Shown: piece by piece, positions 42,134 through 54,565 of the stretch
How the letters are laid out: each line of letters begins with the position of its first letter
Numbering within the stretch: the first letter of the stretch is position 1
NCBI RefSeq assembly: GCF_036373705.1
Contig: NC_089851.1
Coordinates: 59,858,350 to 59,922,349, forward strand
From: Amia ocellicauda
Lineage: Eukaryota > Chordata > Actinopteri > Amiiformes > Amiidae
DNA length: 64,000 nucleotides
Direction of reading: 5' to 3'
Program-made: the position numbers and the translations under genes
Notes under the pieces: generated by a model
Told to the model about the DNA's origin: nothing
Databases searched by the model: none
Seen by the model: the letters and a program-made list of their open reading frames with translations, nothing else

Positions 42134-44435
42134 TATATATATACTGTCATTTATGTTGTTGTAACTTACCATTACATATAGTGTGCCTTCCAGATGTATG
42201 CATACCCCTGATTCAATGTAACAAAAATAGTTTTAGCAAAGAAAAGAGAACAATGTTGTTTTTTGTTTGTTTTTGTTTTGTTTAAATACATGCACACATG
42301 AAACAATGTAGGACTATCAGTGTTAGATATCGCAAAAATATTAAAGTACAAGTTTTGAACAAATATGCAAATATGTTTTTGCGAAGTACAGTACTGAAAC
42401 TAGTATTGCTTTCATTAATTTCTGCAACAAATGCTGAGTGTACACTTGCATAGATGTGAGTGAAGCCATCTTCTTTTTGCCAATGTACAGCATGGCAGAA
42501 GCTGCCATAACTAAATATTCCTATACATATTTACACTCTTGATCTTGCTTTTCTCTTTCAAAACTCAAAACTTCACCATGTAGTCTCGCTCCCAAACACC
42601 CTTTATATAGCATGCAATTGCATCACGATTTCATCTGTATTCACCTGATTAAATCATGCAATTTCATGCATTCGGATTTCATGAAATCCAACGAAATTGA
42701 ACACATTCGGATTCCATGGAAATTTCATAGTGTATCGCAAAGCTCTTTACAAGAAAATATAGTTAATTAAATATTAAAACTACAATTAAGATAGACAATA
42801 AAACAATACAATTATACTATAGTACTTACTACAGTAGTACAACAAATACTGTAGGACACTGTTGTATACCACACTAAACTTTTATACTATGGTATACTGA
42901 ATAATGTGTGACATACGATAGTACACTGTTATACTATAGTATACTCTTGTTACGTGATATACTATAGTATCTTGTAATGTACTATAGTGCCTCCTACGGT
43001 ACTTAGACAAATATTGAACTACCCTGTTGTATACTATAGTTTACTGTAGTACCTTGTGATGTACTATAGTACTTAATATATTACATGTACACTGAAACAT
43101 ACTGCTTACTGTACTTCCACAATGTTTCTCATGGAACTTTAGCATTCTAGTTATAAATAATATCATCATTATTATTATGCTTTTACTTTGTATTGCCTAT
43201 AGGTCTTACACATACTAGTACAGACTGTTACCGAGGGTCTGGTGGAGAGAAAATGGCCACCTATTCCTTAAGAAAATCATATTAATAAATATATCTTCAC
43301 TTCAGACATTTGTGACATTGCTATATTAAAAACAATTTATACAAATAACAGAATTAAGATAAAATTGTGGTGCAGTTCCCCTTAAAGTTTAAGCAAAATT
43401 TATTTTAGCAAATACATTGTTTATTAATTACTTGAATCGCTTCACATTACATAAATAAATGAATAAATGTAGTAGTGTTGACATGTCCATTTGAACATGT
43501 ATTTATGTATTAATGTATTGATTATTTTCACTGTATTTATTTTTAATTAAAATTTAAAACAAATTCGCAGTGAAAATAATAAATAAATGTTGAAATAAAT
43601 AAATACATGTTCTAATAAATACATGGAGATTTATTTATTATTGTATTTCATTCAAAATCTGTTTATCTATCCATCTATTTATTTCCACATTAATTCATGT
43701 ATTTATTATTTTCTCCATGTATTTATTTTTAATTTTGTCATGGATAGTTTGGAGGATAATTTGTGCCAAAATGTAAAAAAACAAACAAAACAAAAAAAAA
43801 CCAATGTATAAATAAATAAATAAATATGTAGATAGTAAAGACGTTAATTCCGTTCGGAACTTAAAATGGTGTCCAGACTGTTCCTATTGCACAGACCTCC
43901 TGATGTGCCTTGTCCTAATGGATAATTTCTGTAATGGATAATTTAATCGCTGGCTCTATAGAGTTGAACATAAGACAACATACGGACATACAGACATACT
44001 CGGTCAGGCGCAATAGTAAAAACTAATTGGAGCTATTTGCTCCTTAGTCATATACTTTTCTTTTCCAGCTGTAAATATATATAACGCATACATCAGAAAT
44101 CAACGTGATAACTATATGAAACACCAGGTATGCAGCTAAATAAGCTTGAGAAGGTAAATGGAAAATTGGAGAGCAGCAGCAATCTAAAGCTACTTAAATG
44201 GTTAGATTGTGTTTTAAAGTACTGAAAATGAAACTTAGAAAATAAACGGTTTACTACTATATTATGATATTAGAAGTATTGATGGTACTACTAATGTAAT
44301 TAAATTGATACATTTCAATCAAATAAGTGTAGTTGGTTTATTGAGATTGAAATGGCTTGTTCCTTAAAATATTAGACCACAAGAGGGGGAACTTGACCTT
44401 GAATACTCTACTTACCAAAACCTTTAAGCAACAAT
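42134..44435. other. AT-rich intergenic DNA with degenerate repeats
   Basis: No gene is seen. Between about 42825 and 43090 short ACTATAGTATACTGT-type repeats recur many times and could form hairpins. Confidence 0.5.
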
Positions 44436-45425
44436 TGTTGTCAACATGTGTCTTCATCTGATTCATATTTTTATGAGTCTGAAGCCATACATTTCTCGAC
44501 TCCAAGCACCTGGAAGCCTCAAAAGTTGGGGGCCAAGCAACAAAGTTGCTGGAACCCTATTGTTATTGTTAGGATTGTTATTTTTCCGCAGTATCTTTTC
44601 AAAAGCCTATAAAAACCAATGCTTGATGAAAACTCATGAAACTTCATACAGTGATAGATGGCTATGTAGTACTATGCCATATTCAATATGGAGGCCATAT
44701 GTCACATGGTCTGGTGGCCATAGTGGCTTAAGTGACACATTTTGGAAAATATACAAAAATCTTCTTCTCCGAAACCGCAGACGGGACAGATGTGAAACTT
44801 GGTGTGTGATGTTATGTTATGGCCTAAATTCAGATTTGTTCAAAACAAGTCAATAAGTCATATGGTTTGGCAGCCATATTGGATTGGCCAAGAATCTTCA
44901 AAGATCTTCATCTCCGAAATGGTTGGTCTGATTGATATGAAATTTTGTACACGTGACCTTGGCTAGCTCCTCTATCAGATTTGTTCAAGGCAAGTTGATT
45001 GGGAAAACAAAATGGCCGCCATGAGCCAATCAAATTTCAGAGATGGTCAAGTTGCAAATAAATGCATATGGTGCAGTATGGAACTATGTTAGAATGTATT
45101 GGACTGATTGTTACTTGACAGAATTGATCCCATAAGCAATGTGGTGGTCACTGGTCATTATTATTATTATTATACTTATTTTTTCTTCTCTTCCACCAGA
45201 ATATGTTCAAATGCCTATAACTTTTGAACCGCAGTCTAAAAAGTCACCAGACTTTGAATGGATGTAGGGGTCTATGGCATGGTCACTAGATCGCAAAATG
45301 GCGGCATAATGTCACATGGTTTGGTAGCCATCTTGATTGTAGTCCAGGCAAAAAATTACAGTTTTCAAACATAGTTTTCTCAGGAACGGGAAAGATATTG
45401 TACATATAGCGCGTATGAGTAGTAA
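44436..45425. repeat. Degenerate interspersed repeat of unknown class
   Basis: Related phrases recur at spacings of about 150-250 bp: ATCTTCATCTCCGAAA or CTTCTTCTCCGAAACC, CATATGGTTTGGCAGCCAT, GATATGAAATTTTGTACACG and AAAATGGCCGCCATG. This looks like an old tandem or composite repeat. The frame at 44446-44856 has no protein-like motif. Confidence 0.45.
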
Positions 45426-45469
45426 TGATGGCACTTTATGTCAAAGTGTCAGGTGGCCCCACCCCTTAC

Positions 45470-45715
45470 CCAGAAGCCCCACGGGCCAGGAAGCCCCTCC
45501 TTACCCAGAAGCCCCACGGGCCAGGAAGCCCCTCCTTACCCTGTACCCTTTGATCCTCTCCAGTCAGCCAACTTGTTAGGATACAGGTTTTACCCTTTGA
45601 CCCTCTCCTGTCAGCCATCTTGTTTGGATGACCGTAATCTTGTTAGGATGACAGCCATCTTGTTTGGATGACCTCCATCTTGTTAGGATGACAGGCATTT
45701 TGGAAAGGGCACAGG
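45470..45715. repeat. Two short tandem repeats
   Basis: A 36-bp unit (CCAGAAGCCCCACGGGCCAG then GAAGCCCCTCCTTACC) occurs about twice at 45470-45542. A unit around CATCTTGTTAGGATGAC then recurs about five times from 45566 to 45710. Confidence 0.75.
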
Positions 45716-46212
45716 TCATCTTGACAAGTGTTTACTGCCATCTCACCCTGATGGTGTATATGTGTGTGTGTGTAATGTTTAAGAGTTTAAACTTATTATT
45801 ATTTGTGTTAGGTTATGTTTTATGATTAGGTTTGTTATGATAAGTTGTTTGCAAAATAAAATACATTAAAATAAAAAGAGAACAACAACATAAAGTTTTA
45901 ATAAAAAAGTATTTTAAACTGTGTTTAGTGATGTGCGTGTGATGATTTTAGGTTATATATTTTATGATTATTTTTGGGGTGGTACAGTGTTGGAAAAATA
46001 AAAGAGAAAGAAAAGGTATAGACATTCAAAATATGAGACTCAGTAAAATATATTTCAATGTCAATATTTTATTGTGACAGCTCTAAAAATGACAACAAGG
46101 CATCAAGTCAGATGTAGACAGTGAGATTAGATACTGACTCGGGTGACCAATGATCCCGCTTCCCCAACACCTACAGCAGCCAGGAAGAAACAACTGAACT
46201 GTACTGCACTAG

Positions 46213-46794
46213 CTACTCCCTCAACTTGTTTATTGGCCAGGGCAGTGACACTATTCTGTCTAGCACAGTGTAGAAATTGGGTTTGGTCATGATAGGGATA
46301 GTATTTCCAAAAGAACTGTGCAGAACTTTTTGGACAGATGTAAAAGCAGATTCACCAGGATGTGTCTCTTTATACAGCATTCTCTTGAGCACATTGGGGA
46401 GGGACGCCACTGTTTTTTCAACATCAGCAACTAGCGATTTCACATCAGAATTACCAGTATCATACAAATCACCAAACTTGTGAGCTATTAGAGTGAGGAT
46501 GACATCTTCAAACATAGATTCCTCAAACATACGTAAACGTAATTCCAGGGGCCCCGGGGGTTTCTTTCTCTGAAAAAATATAGGAATTAATATAATGTCT
46601 TATTGCACAGAAAAGCAGAGCAGACACAAACAGTATTTTATTTATGTTTGTAAAACACTTGATAAGCCTTGTTTTTTATAACCTTCTCAACTATTTGCAT
46701 TACTTTGTCATCCACACTTTCTAACAAGTCACTAAACCATCTTGAAGGTAGAGTGCATGTTTCAGAGAAAAGCACGCAGTAAGACAGCCCGCTA
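46213..46794 (-). CDS. Candidate two-exon 3' part of an unrecognised gene
   Basis: The terminal exon 46569-46213 follows an acceptor (ATTTTTTCAG) and is open to TAG; a minus-strand AATAAA lies about 140 bp beyond the stop (46073-46068). The preceding exon starts at 46794 after CTTTTTACAG and stays open to about 46650, where weak donors (AAG-GTTATA or CAA-GTGTTT) would keep phase 0. The protein has LSYCVLFSETCTLPSRWFSD and MFEDVILTLIAHKFGDLYD. No family is recognised. It may be a host gene or a gene brought by the neighbouring Polinton relic, which runs the other way. Confidence 0.35.
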
Positions 46795-47356
46795 CTGTAA
46801 AAAGAGGTAAGCAGACAAATAGCACAGTTAACCCCACTCCGAGTGTGCATAAAGAGATAGACAGGTCAGGTGAACAAATACCCTGTACAGGCATTCAGAC
46901 CTCTGATGATTCTAGGGCCCTGTTGTTTAGTAAAATATGTCACATTTGTTGGCAACTGGTAGAAGATTTACACACAGCTCATAGAAAAATACATGTTTTG
47001 ACAAATGTGTTAAAACAAAAAGGGTATAACATCGAGTTTGCTGAATCGTCACACTGTGAGTGAAAACCGCAATTAACAAATAATGAAACAAGTAAGACAC
47101 AAAGACACTCGGTCTGCACATATCACGGCAGTACTGATAAAGAATATTAATGTAGCCAAAAGAATGCTGCGTAGGCTTAAATCTAGAATGGATGTGTCAC
47201 AATTAGCAGGATCACAGACACCATTACAGCACAGTGGCGGTTGATGACCACCCAGCAAACTTGGAAATTCAGGAATATATAGATTTGCACGTGTCTGATG
47301 GGTAAGCATTAGAAGCGAATAATAATGATAATCAGATTGGGGGTGGTGATGTAGCA

Positions 47357-50300
47357 ATGTTAGAGGTGAATAATGAAAATGCTGAACAAATGGTTGAGGG
47401 TGGTGATGGCGGGGACCCGCCTCGGGTGTTTTTGGAGCGTATTCGTCACTATGACCGGGAACTTAACAGGTTCCGGGGAATGGAGTTTTATGAAGAATTC
47501 AGGTTTGTGAATCTGGATCTGATAGAATCGTACTGGTGCTGTGCAAGGGCTGTTAAATGAAATATCACACAATGTGGGTCCTAATGATTTTGTACAGCTT
47601 AGACTGAGCTCGGGGTCATTAAATAATGCTTTCTGTTAGAGGAGGCAACATTTGGGGGAGCTGGATGAAACAGATTTCCTAGAGAGCATAGCTAATTTAC
47701 TGCAAAGTCACACCGAAATCCTAATATGCAAGGTGGGGTACGGAGACGTATAAAAGGTATTTTGTTTTGCAAGATAATAAACAAGAAAAGGGCATGCCTC
47801 ACTGATTTCAAAAACCAAGGTAACAATTTATGTTACAAGTGTGTACCGCCTGTGGAAAGGGAAAGAATGCACAGATGTTTGTTTTACTTCACAAACAGCA
47901 TTACTACGGGGTTTTAAACATCAGAACATTTATAGGTGTTAACTATTTCTGTGATTATTGCCACGCAGTATATGGGCATAAAAATAGTCATACGTGTCGG
48001 AATTTGTGCAGAGCGTGTTTAGACCCCCACTGTTTTGAGGTTAAAGAGACCATCACCAGATGCAATGTATGTAAAATATTCTGTAGAGGTGGTGTCTGTC
48101 TCAGGAGACACAAGGCTAAAGCTGCCACCAAAGAGATTCAGTGTGTTCAACACTTTTACTGTACAGAGTGCCGGACTTTTCTCCCAATAATGCACACTTG
48201 CGAAGAAAAGCTCTTTCCGCGCTGTAAAAGTGTTATCCAGACACCTGACAATCATGTATGCTACATGAGCGTAATAAACATCCCCAAACAATCGGAAAAA
48301 TACATTTTCTTTGATTTTGAATGCATGCAAGAAACAGGACACACATCCCAAATTATGTTTATGCCTCACACATAAACAACAAACGCACATGGGAGTTTTA
48401 TGGGGATTCTTGCTTATCTGACTTTGTGAAATGTTTCATTGACACGTGTTTTAAAAACTACACTTTTATTTCACACACGTAGAGAGCTCATACGTGGAAA
48501 GGTTGCTACACACTTCATCACACAAGGAGGTAAAATTATGTGCATGACAGTGACCGCTCTGAACATCAGGTTCATTGATTCATTACATTTCTTGTCTCTG
48601 AAACTGAGCAATATGCCAAAAGCAATGGGGTTTGAGGGTGAGAAAGGCCATTTCCCACACTTCTTTAACACGGTCGCAAACCAAAATTATGTAGGACCCT
48701 TACCCGCTGAACAATTTTACGGGGTAGACTACATGATGGGTGCTGATAAAACACAGTTTCAGGAATGGTACGATGAGCACAAACTCGATGAATTGAAGCG
48801 GTATTGTAGACAGGACGTGGACATACTGAGACAAGCTTGTACTACATTTAGAAACGAGATATTAAGTATGACAGAGCAGATACGTCTGAAGTGTCCGTCT
48901 GACCCTGATTCAGACCTGATTAAAGTCAGTCTTGACCCGTTTCAGTACATCACATTAGCCTCTGTGTGTATGACCATGTACCGGTACATGTTTCTCAGAC
49001 CGCAGACCATAGCATTAGTCCCGCACGACAATTATCACAACCAGAAAAAGCGGTTCTAGACCCCCGCTATTCAGTGGCTCATGTATACTGAACACACAGA
49101 CAACATCAGTATACAACACGCACTAAAGCTGGGTGGTGAGCATAAATTTGGCCCGTACTATCTAGATGGTTTTGCAGTAATAAACGGTGTGTACACTGCT
49201 TTTGAGTACCATGGATGTTTTTTTCATGGTTGCGATACCTGTTATAGCGAAAATGACGTTAACAGTGTGACAAAAACAACATTCGGCTGGCTATATCAAA
49301 AGACAATGTATAAAACCGAATTCTTAAAATTACAAGGGTTTGATGTTACAGTGATGTGGGAACACAAATGGAAGACAATGCTGAATGAAGACCAGGATGT
49401 TAGGGCATTTATTTCCGAATCACAGTTACCAGCGCCTTTAGACCCCAGGGAGTCTCTATTCGGTGGGTGGACGAATGCAGTGACCCTGTATTATCAACCA
49501 AAACCTGGCTAGGAACTCCGTTACTGTGATTTCACCAGTCTGTACCCGTTTGTAAATAAAACCAAATTGTACCCCGTTGGTCACCCGGATATAATATGCA
49601 AGGGCTTTGAAGATTTACAAAATTACTTTGTGCTCGCAAAAGTCAAAGTTTACCCTCCTAGAAGGTTGTTTTTCCCTGTGCTACCGACCAGGGTTGGTAA
49701 AAAACTGTTCTTTACACTCTGTCGGACGTGCGCTGACACCCAGCAGGGCTCCCCCTGAACAAACAGCGACGAGCAGAGAGCGCTTACCGGTGTCTGGTGC
49801 ACGCCAGAGCTGCTGTCTGCTGTAGATAAGGGTTACAGAATAGCAGAAATATACGAGATCTGGCACTTTAAGCACTCGACCAACACGTTGTTTAGTGAAT
49901 ATATTAAAACGCATTTAAACGGCAAACAAGAAGCTTCAGGCTACCCCCAGTGGTGCAAAAATGACACAGACCGTGAACACTACATCAGAGAGTATCATGA
50001 CAGAGAGGGGGTACACTTGGACCATTACAACATTACTAAGAATCCGGCCAAAAGACAGATTTCAAAACTGTTTTTGAATTCTTTATGGGGAAAATTTGGA
50101 CAACGACCAGATTTACAAAACACCAGTATTGTGAGAGACCCCAACGAATTATTTAAATACGTGTTTGCCCCATACCACGAGGTCTCGTCTTGTGATTTTA
50201 TTGACGATGACGATGATTTTATGTGCCTGTGTCACCTGGAAACGGGGAAAAGAGCACTACACACAGCTTTCAAATGTAAATATTTGTATTGCCAGTTTCA

Positions 50301-50728
50301 CCACCGCCTATGCTAGGTTAGAACTGTACTCTCTTCTGGATTCATTACAAGGTCGTTGTTTGTATTATGACACTGATTCAATCATTTATGTAAGCAGGCC
50401 AGGACAGTGGGACCCCAAGTTAGGAGATTATCTGGGTCAATTGACAAGTGAGCTGCCTCCGGATCAGCACATTACAGAGTTTGTTGCAACAGGACCTAAA
50501 TCCTATGGATATAAGCTCTCAGGAGGGAAAGCCTGTATCAAGGTAAAGGGTATCACATTAAACGTGGCTAATAGTGAGAAAATTAATTTCGATAGCCGAA
50601 AAGATTTGATACTTGACTATGTGGATAAGTAGGCTGGTGCAAATGGTGAAATAAAAGATATTGCACTGCGGCAACCGGGGATAGTAAGTGTTAAACGTGA
50701 CTGGCACTTTGAGATGAGAATACTGTAA
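47357..50728 (+). pseudogene. PolB pseudogene of the second Polinton
   Basis: The N-terminal piece at 47357-47560 (EFYEEFRFVNLDLIE) matches the NYAEIF region of the intact copy. The OTU-like part is mostly lost, and the zinc region and Exo I (FFDFE) follow at 47830-48330. A shift near 48340-48480 damages Exo II. Exo III is YCRQDVD near 48801. In-frame stops occur at 49057 (TAG), 49510 (TAG), 49756 (TGA) and 50630 (TAG). Motif A FTSLYP lies near 49530, motif B KLFLNSLWGKF near 50066-50098, and motif C YYDTDS near 50367, after a shift around 50270. It is useful as the reference showing that motif B is present in the family. Confidence 0.92.
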
Positions 50729-50948
50729 AAGACCGAGAGATAAATTACAGATTACAACGTTAGCTCGACAGATGTATCCAGGCAAATCTCAATATTTTTT
50801 GGAAGCTTTTGAAGATGCCACCAAGAAGTATTTTGGATACTTATTTGTCGATGTCATGTCAAAGACCCCTGATGAATACCGTTTAAGGACGGGTCTTTTC
50901 CCCCCTGACATCCCGGTGGTTTATGTGTTTAAAAAACAAAGAAAGTAA
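50727..50948 (+). pseudogene. Packaging ATPase fragment of the second Polinton
   Basis: Only the C-terminal 73 codons remain, from KRPRDKLQITTLARQMYP to FKKQRK and TAA. They match residues from about 152 onward of the intact ATPase. Walker A and B are absent. The fragment abuts the PolB remnant directly, so the deletion joined them. Confidence 0.9.
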
Positions 50949-51005
50949 AAGCCGCTGGTTTTCCAGCGTTGAGCACATTTGCTGTCTGTGACTCTGGCTG
51001 TCAGT

Positions 51006-51327
51006 ATGTCACTGCGTATGAAGAGAAAACTGTCTCTCCTGCAGCTGCTGGTTAAAGCCAAGCCGCAACAAGGCCATTCTGTGCGCCGCTGGAAGCGACC
51101 TGGTACAGGCCGTGTCAGAAATCGCTCTAAATACACTGAAAGGAAACATCCGCTTGAGCGCTAAACAATTTCAGAAACTCAAGAAAAGTGGCCACATTAT
51201 AAAAACACTTAGTAAAAAGACAGTGTCTGTTAAGAGAAAGAGAAATCTATTGAATCAGTCTGGGGGGTTTATCGGTAATTTGCTAAGTATTGCCATTCCC
51301 CTCATTACCGGCTTACTGACCAGATGA
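51006..51327 (+). pseudogene. Small basic protein of the second Polinton, frameshifted
   Basis: ATG 51006 starts MSLRMKRKLSLLQLLVKAKP. The homologous frame then moves near 51100-51115 to the one reading SEIALNTLKGNIRLSAKQ and ending NQSGGFIGNLLSIAIPLITGLL. One small indel therefore separates it from an open gene. Its TGA overlaps the next ATG (ATGA). Confidence 0.82.
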
Positions 51328-52067
51328 AAATGCAATTCACTGAGAAAATGTATCTAGTACCTCAGAAACAGATGGGCCAAATTAAAGAGGACTTTCCAGT
51401 TGAACATGACATCAGAAAAATAGCCACATATAAATTGGATGGTGAAATGAAAGATATTCTGCAAAGCTCTCAATTGGGTGAATATGACAAAGCGCTGCAG
51501 AGGTACTTGGCCCTGACGCGGCAGGCAGAATCTGAAAAAGCCACTTTGACTTTGCAGATGCCTGACACCGATACCCCGGCCGAAAAACCGCACACAGAGC
51601 CTGTTTTCGATTATATTTTAGACGCTATCCCACAAAAGCAAAATAAAAATGCCGAAATGGTGTCCAACAATTCTATAGCTAGCTGGAATGAGAATGGGGA
51701 ATTTGTGTACAAGGGGGGCCCTGTTCGTGGGTCTCATGTGATTGATCTGGTTAGGGCTGTCACACAGCCGCACACGCTGGCCACAGGAAGAGCCCCCAAA
51801 GGCTGGGGCAGTTTTATGATGGCGATGGCGGTGATTAACATCCCCGGTTCGGTACTGTCTAACAGAATAAACAGGGAGGTGTTGGAGAAACTGAAAACAA
51901 CACCTACTAGAGACAGTTCTATGTCTATACAGAGAAATCCTATTTCTCCTGAACCAGACTTTGATATTCCGATGGAGGGGGCGGCTGCCCCACCCGAAAC
52001 ACCACAAAGAGACCAACCAGCTAAAAAGCATCGGCTGTTTGGGAAATTACCATGGCTGTCTCAGTAA
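51324..52067 (+). CDS. 247-aa Polinton protein homologue, reading frame intact
   Basis: The ORF is complete from ATG 51324 and, like its homologue at 15313-16056, is 247 codons. Shared blocks are MYLVPQKQMGQI, LDGEMKDIL..YDKALQRYLALTRQ, WNENGEFVYKGG, RGSHVIDLV and PKGWGSF. The C-terminal tail (PAKKHRLFGKLPWLSQ) is unlike that of the intact copy. It remains open although the upstream genes are broken; either decay has spared it by chance or it is retained. Expression is unknown. Confidence 0.75.
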   Translation: MKMQFTEKMYLVPQKQMGQIKEDFPVEHDIRKIATYKLDGEMKDILQSSQLGEYDKALQRYLALTRQAESEKATLTLQMPDTDTPAEKPHTEPVFDYILDAIPQKQNKNAEMVSNNSIASWNENGEFVYKGGPVRGSHVIDLVRAVTQPHTLATGRAPKGWGSFMMAMAVINIPGSVLSNRINREVLEKLKTTPTRDSSMSIQRNPISPEPDFDIPMEGAAAPPETPQRDQPAKKHRLFGKLPWLSQ

Positions 52068-52200
52068 AGCGGGTCCTCATGGTTTTATTTTTTGTATTAT
52101 TATTTTGGTTGTTGTTTGTTTATATATAGGCTATAGAAATACATACATTAATGTTATCTGTAAAATGTTAAATCCTTGTGTGATTCTGATAATAAAAAAT

Positions 52201-52253
<53 letters not shown>

Positions 52254-52560
52254 GTGTTTGTATGTCAAAGAACATTATCAGTGGTGTTTCACTGTTTTAG
52301 TTTATTTGGTTTTTGTGTGTGCTGAATAAAAAATGTAACGCGTGATAAACAATGGTGTTTGTATGTATGGATTTATTAACTACATATAAACATAATTCAT
52401 GTGTATATAATATTTTATTATCAGGTTAGCAGGCGTTACATATATGAGAATGCCACATCAATAGGCTTAAACGCACACACACAAACATACACACAAGCAT
52501 TATTCTATCATTCTATAGTGTCTATAGTGTTATTCATACACTGTTCTAACATTGTTTATT
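52068..52560. other. AT-rich gap with (TTA)n microsatellite
   Basis: A TAT trinucleotide run occupies about 52201-52253. No Polinton terminal repeat is visible before the satellite resumes near 52561, so the relic's right end is lost or unrecognisable. Confidence 0.6.
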
Positions 52561-54253
52561 TCACGGACCACTGTCAATCAGGTGCTTTCCTTGCCGTCCA
52601 TCCATCCATCCATCTATCTATCTATCTATCTATGACTCTCGATATCCAACTCTCTTACTTGCTATCGCTCCCCCAATGGTCAGTAGCATAGTAGCATAAC
52701 AGCAGATCACGGACCACTGTCAATCAGATGCTTGCCTTGCTGTCCACCCATCCATCCGTCTATCTATCTATCTATCTATGACTCTCGATATCTGACTCTC
52801 TTGCTTGCTATCGCTCCCCCAATGGTCAGTAGCATAGTAGCATAACAGCAGATCACGGACCACTGTCAATCAGATGCTTGCCTTGCCGTCCATCCATCCA
52901 TCTATCTATCAATCTATCTATCACTCTCGATATCTAACTCTCTTGCTTGCTATCGCTCCCCCAATGGTCAGTAGCATAGTAGCATAACAGCAGATCACGG
53001 ACCACTGTCAATCAAATGCTTGCCTTGCTGTCCATCCATCCATCCATCTATCTATCTATCTATCTATGTATCTATGTCTCTCGATATCTAACTATCTTGC
53101 TTGCTATCGCTCCCCCAATGGTCAGTAGCATAGTAGCATAACATCAGATCACGGACCACTGTCAATCAGATGCTTGCCTTGCCGTCCATCCATCCATCTA
53201 TCTGTCTATCTATCTATCTATCTATCTATCTATGACTCTCGATATCTAACTCTCTTGCTTGCTATCGCTCCCCCAATGGTCAGTAGCATAGTAGCATAAC
53301 AGCAGATCACGGACCACTGTCAATCAGGTGCTTGCCTTGCCGTCCATCCATCCATCCATCTATCTATCTATCTATCTATGACTCTCGATATCTAACTCTC
53401 TTGCTTGCTATCGCTCCCCCAATGGTCAGTAGCATAGTAGCATAACAGCAGATCACGGACCACTGTCAATCAGATGCTTGCCTTGCCGTCCATCCATCCA
53501 TCTATCTATCGATCTATCTATCACTCTCGATATCTAACTCTCTTGCTTGCTATTGCTCCCCCAATGGTCAGTAGCATAGTAGCATAACAGCAGATCACGG
53601 ACCACTGTCAATCAGATGCTTGCCTTGCCGTCCATCCATCCATCTATCTATCTATCTATCTATGACTCTTGATATCTAACTCTCTTGCTTGCTATCGCTC
53701 CCCCAATGGTCAGTAGCATAGTAGCAAATCACGGACCACTGTCAATCAGGTGCTTGCCTTGCCGTCCATCCATCCATCCATCTATCTATCTATCTATCTA
53801 TGACTCTCAATATCTAACTTTTTTGCTTGCTATCGCTCCCCCAATGGTCAGTAGCATTGTAGCATGACAGCAGATCACGGACCACTGTCAATCAGATGCT
53901 TGCCTTGCCGTCCATCCATCCATCCATCTATCTATCTATCTATCAATGACTCTCGCTATCTAACTCTCTTGCTTTTATTGCTCCCCCAATGGTCAGTAGC
54001 ATAGTAGCATAACAGCAGATCATGGACCACTGTCAATCAGGTGCTTGCCTTGCCGTCCATCCATCCATCTATCTATCTATCTATCTAGCTAGCTATCTAT
54101 CTATGACTCTCGATATCTAACTCTCTTGCTTGCTATCGCTCCCCCAATGGTCACGTATGTTGCATTCAACGAAAAAGAAAATCGTGTGCTGGAAATGATT
54201 TCTGGCAACTGTGAAGGAACAGCACGACTGCAGCAACCACAAAACCTCTGTCT

Positions 54254-54327
54254 GTCTCTGTGGCGCAATCGGTCAGCGTGTTTGGCTGTTAATCGAAAGG
54301 ATGGTGGTTCAAATCCACCCAGGGGCG
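54254..54327 (+). tRNA. tRNA-Asn-GTT: tRNA-Asn(GTT)
   Basis: The sequence GTCTCTGTGGCGCAATCGGT leads a full cloverleaf with anticodon loop CTGTTAA (GTT), T arm GGTGGTTCAAATCCACC and acceptor CAGGGGC. A few wobble pairs occur in the acceptor and anticodon stems (TTTGG/TCGAA). It is the best-preserved Asn copy of the cassettes and may be functional. Confidence 0.75.
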
Positions 54328-54491
54328 GCCCGCTTTTCCCCCCGCCCCTTGTTATTGTTTCTACTTCTGGCGGTCAGATTGCCAGACTGCGGCTACAGTA
54401 ACCTTAAGCTGCTTGCTGCGGACGGCCATCTTGCAAAAATGTATTGAGCGTTTAGAAACTTCCTTTCCATTGCCTAGGCCAACATAAACCA

Positions 54492-54565
54492 AGGCACTGC
54501 TGGGAGTCAAACCCAGGGTTTCCTGTTTACAAGACAGGTGCTTTGACCAACTAAGCCTCGGTGCC
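54492..54565 (-). tRNA. tRNA-Thr-TGT: tRNA-Thr(TGT), slightly degenerate
   Basis: All arms can be drawn: acceptor GGCACCG/CAGTGCC with one C-A mismatch, anticodon arm CCTGT-CTTGTAA-ACAGG, and T arm CTGGGTTTGACTCCCAG. The B box has T in place of the invariant C (GGTTTGACTCC), which may reduce transcription. Confidence 0.65.

Larger units (their letters stand above)
47357..52067 (+). mobile_element. Decayed Polinton fragment (second element)
   Basis: Homologues of PolB, ATPase, the small basic protein and the 247-aa protein lie in the same order as in the intact element, on the plus strand. There are no TIRs, integrase, capsid or protease genes. PolB has several stops and shifts, and the ATPase has lost its N-terminal two thirds. 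It belongs to a different, older lineage than the intact copy, since the proteins differ at many positions. The left limit is uncertain. Confidence 0.9.

Noticed and set aside
46845-47063. 72-codon plus-strand ORF next to the relic
   Set aside because: It starts at GTG, has no family motif and overlaps the candidate minus-strand gene region. Evidence is insufficient either way.
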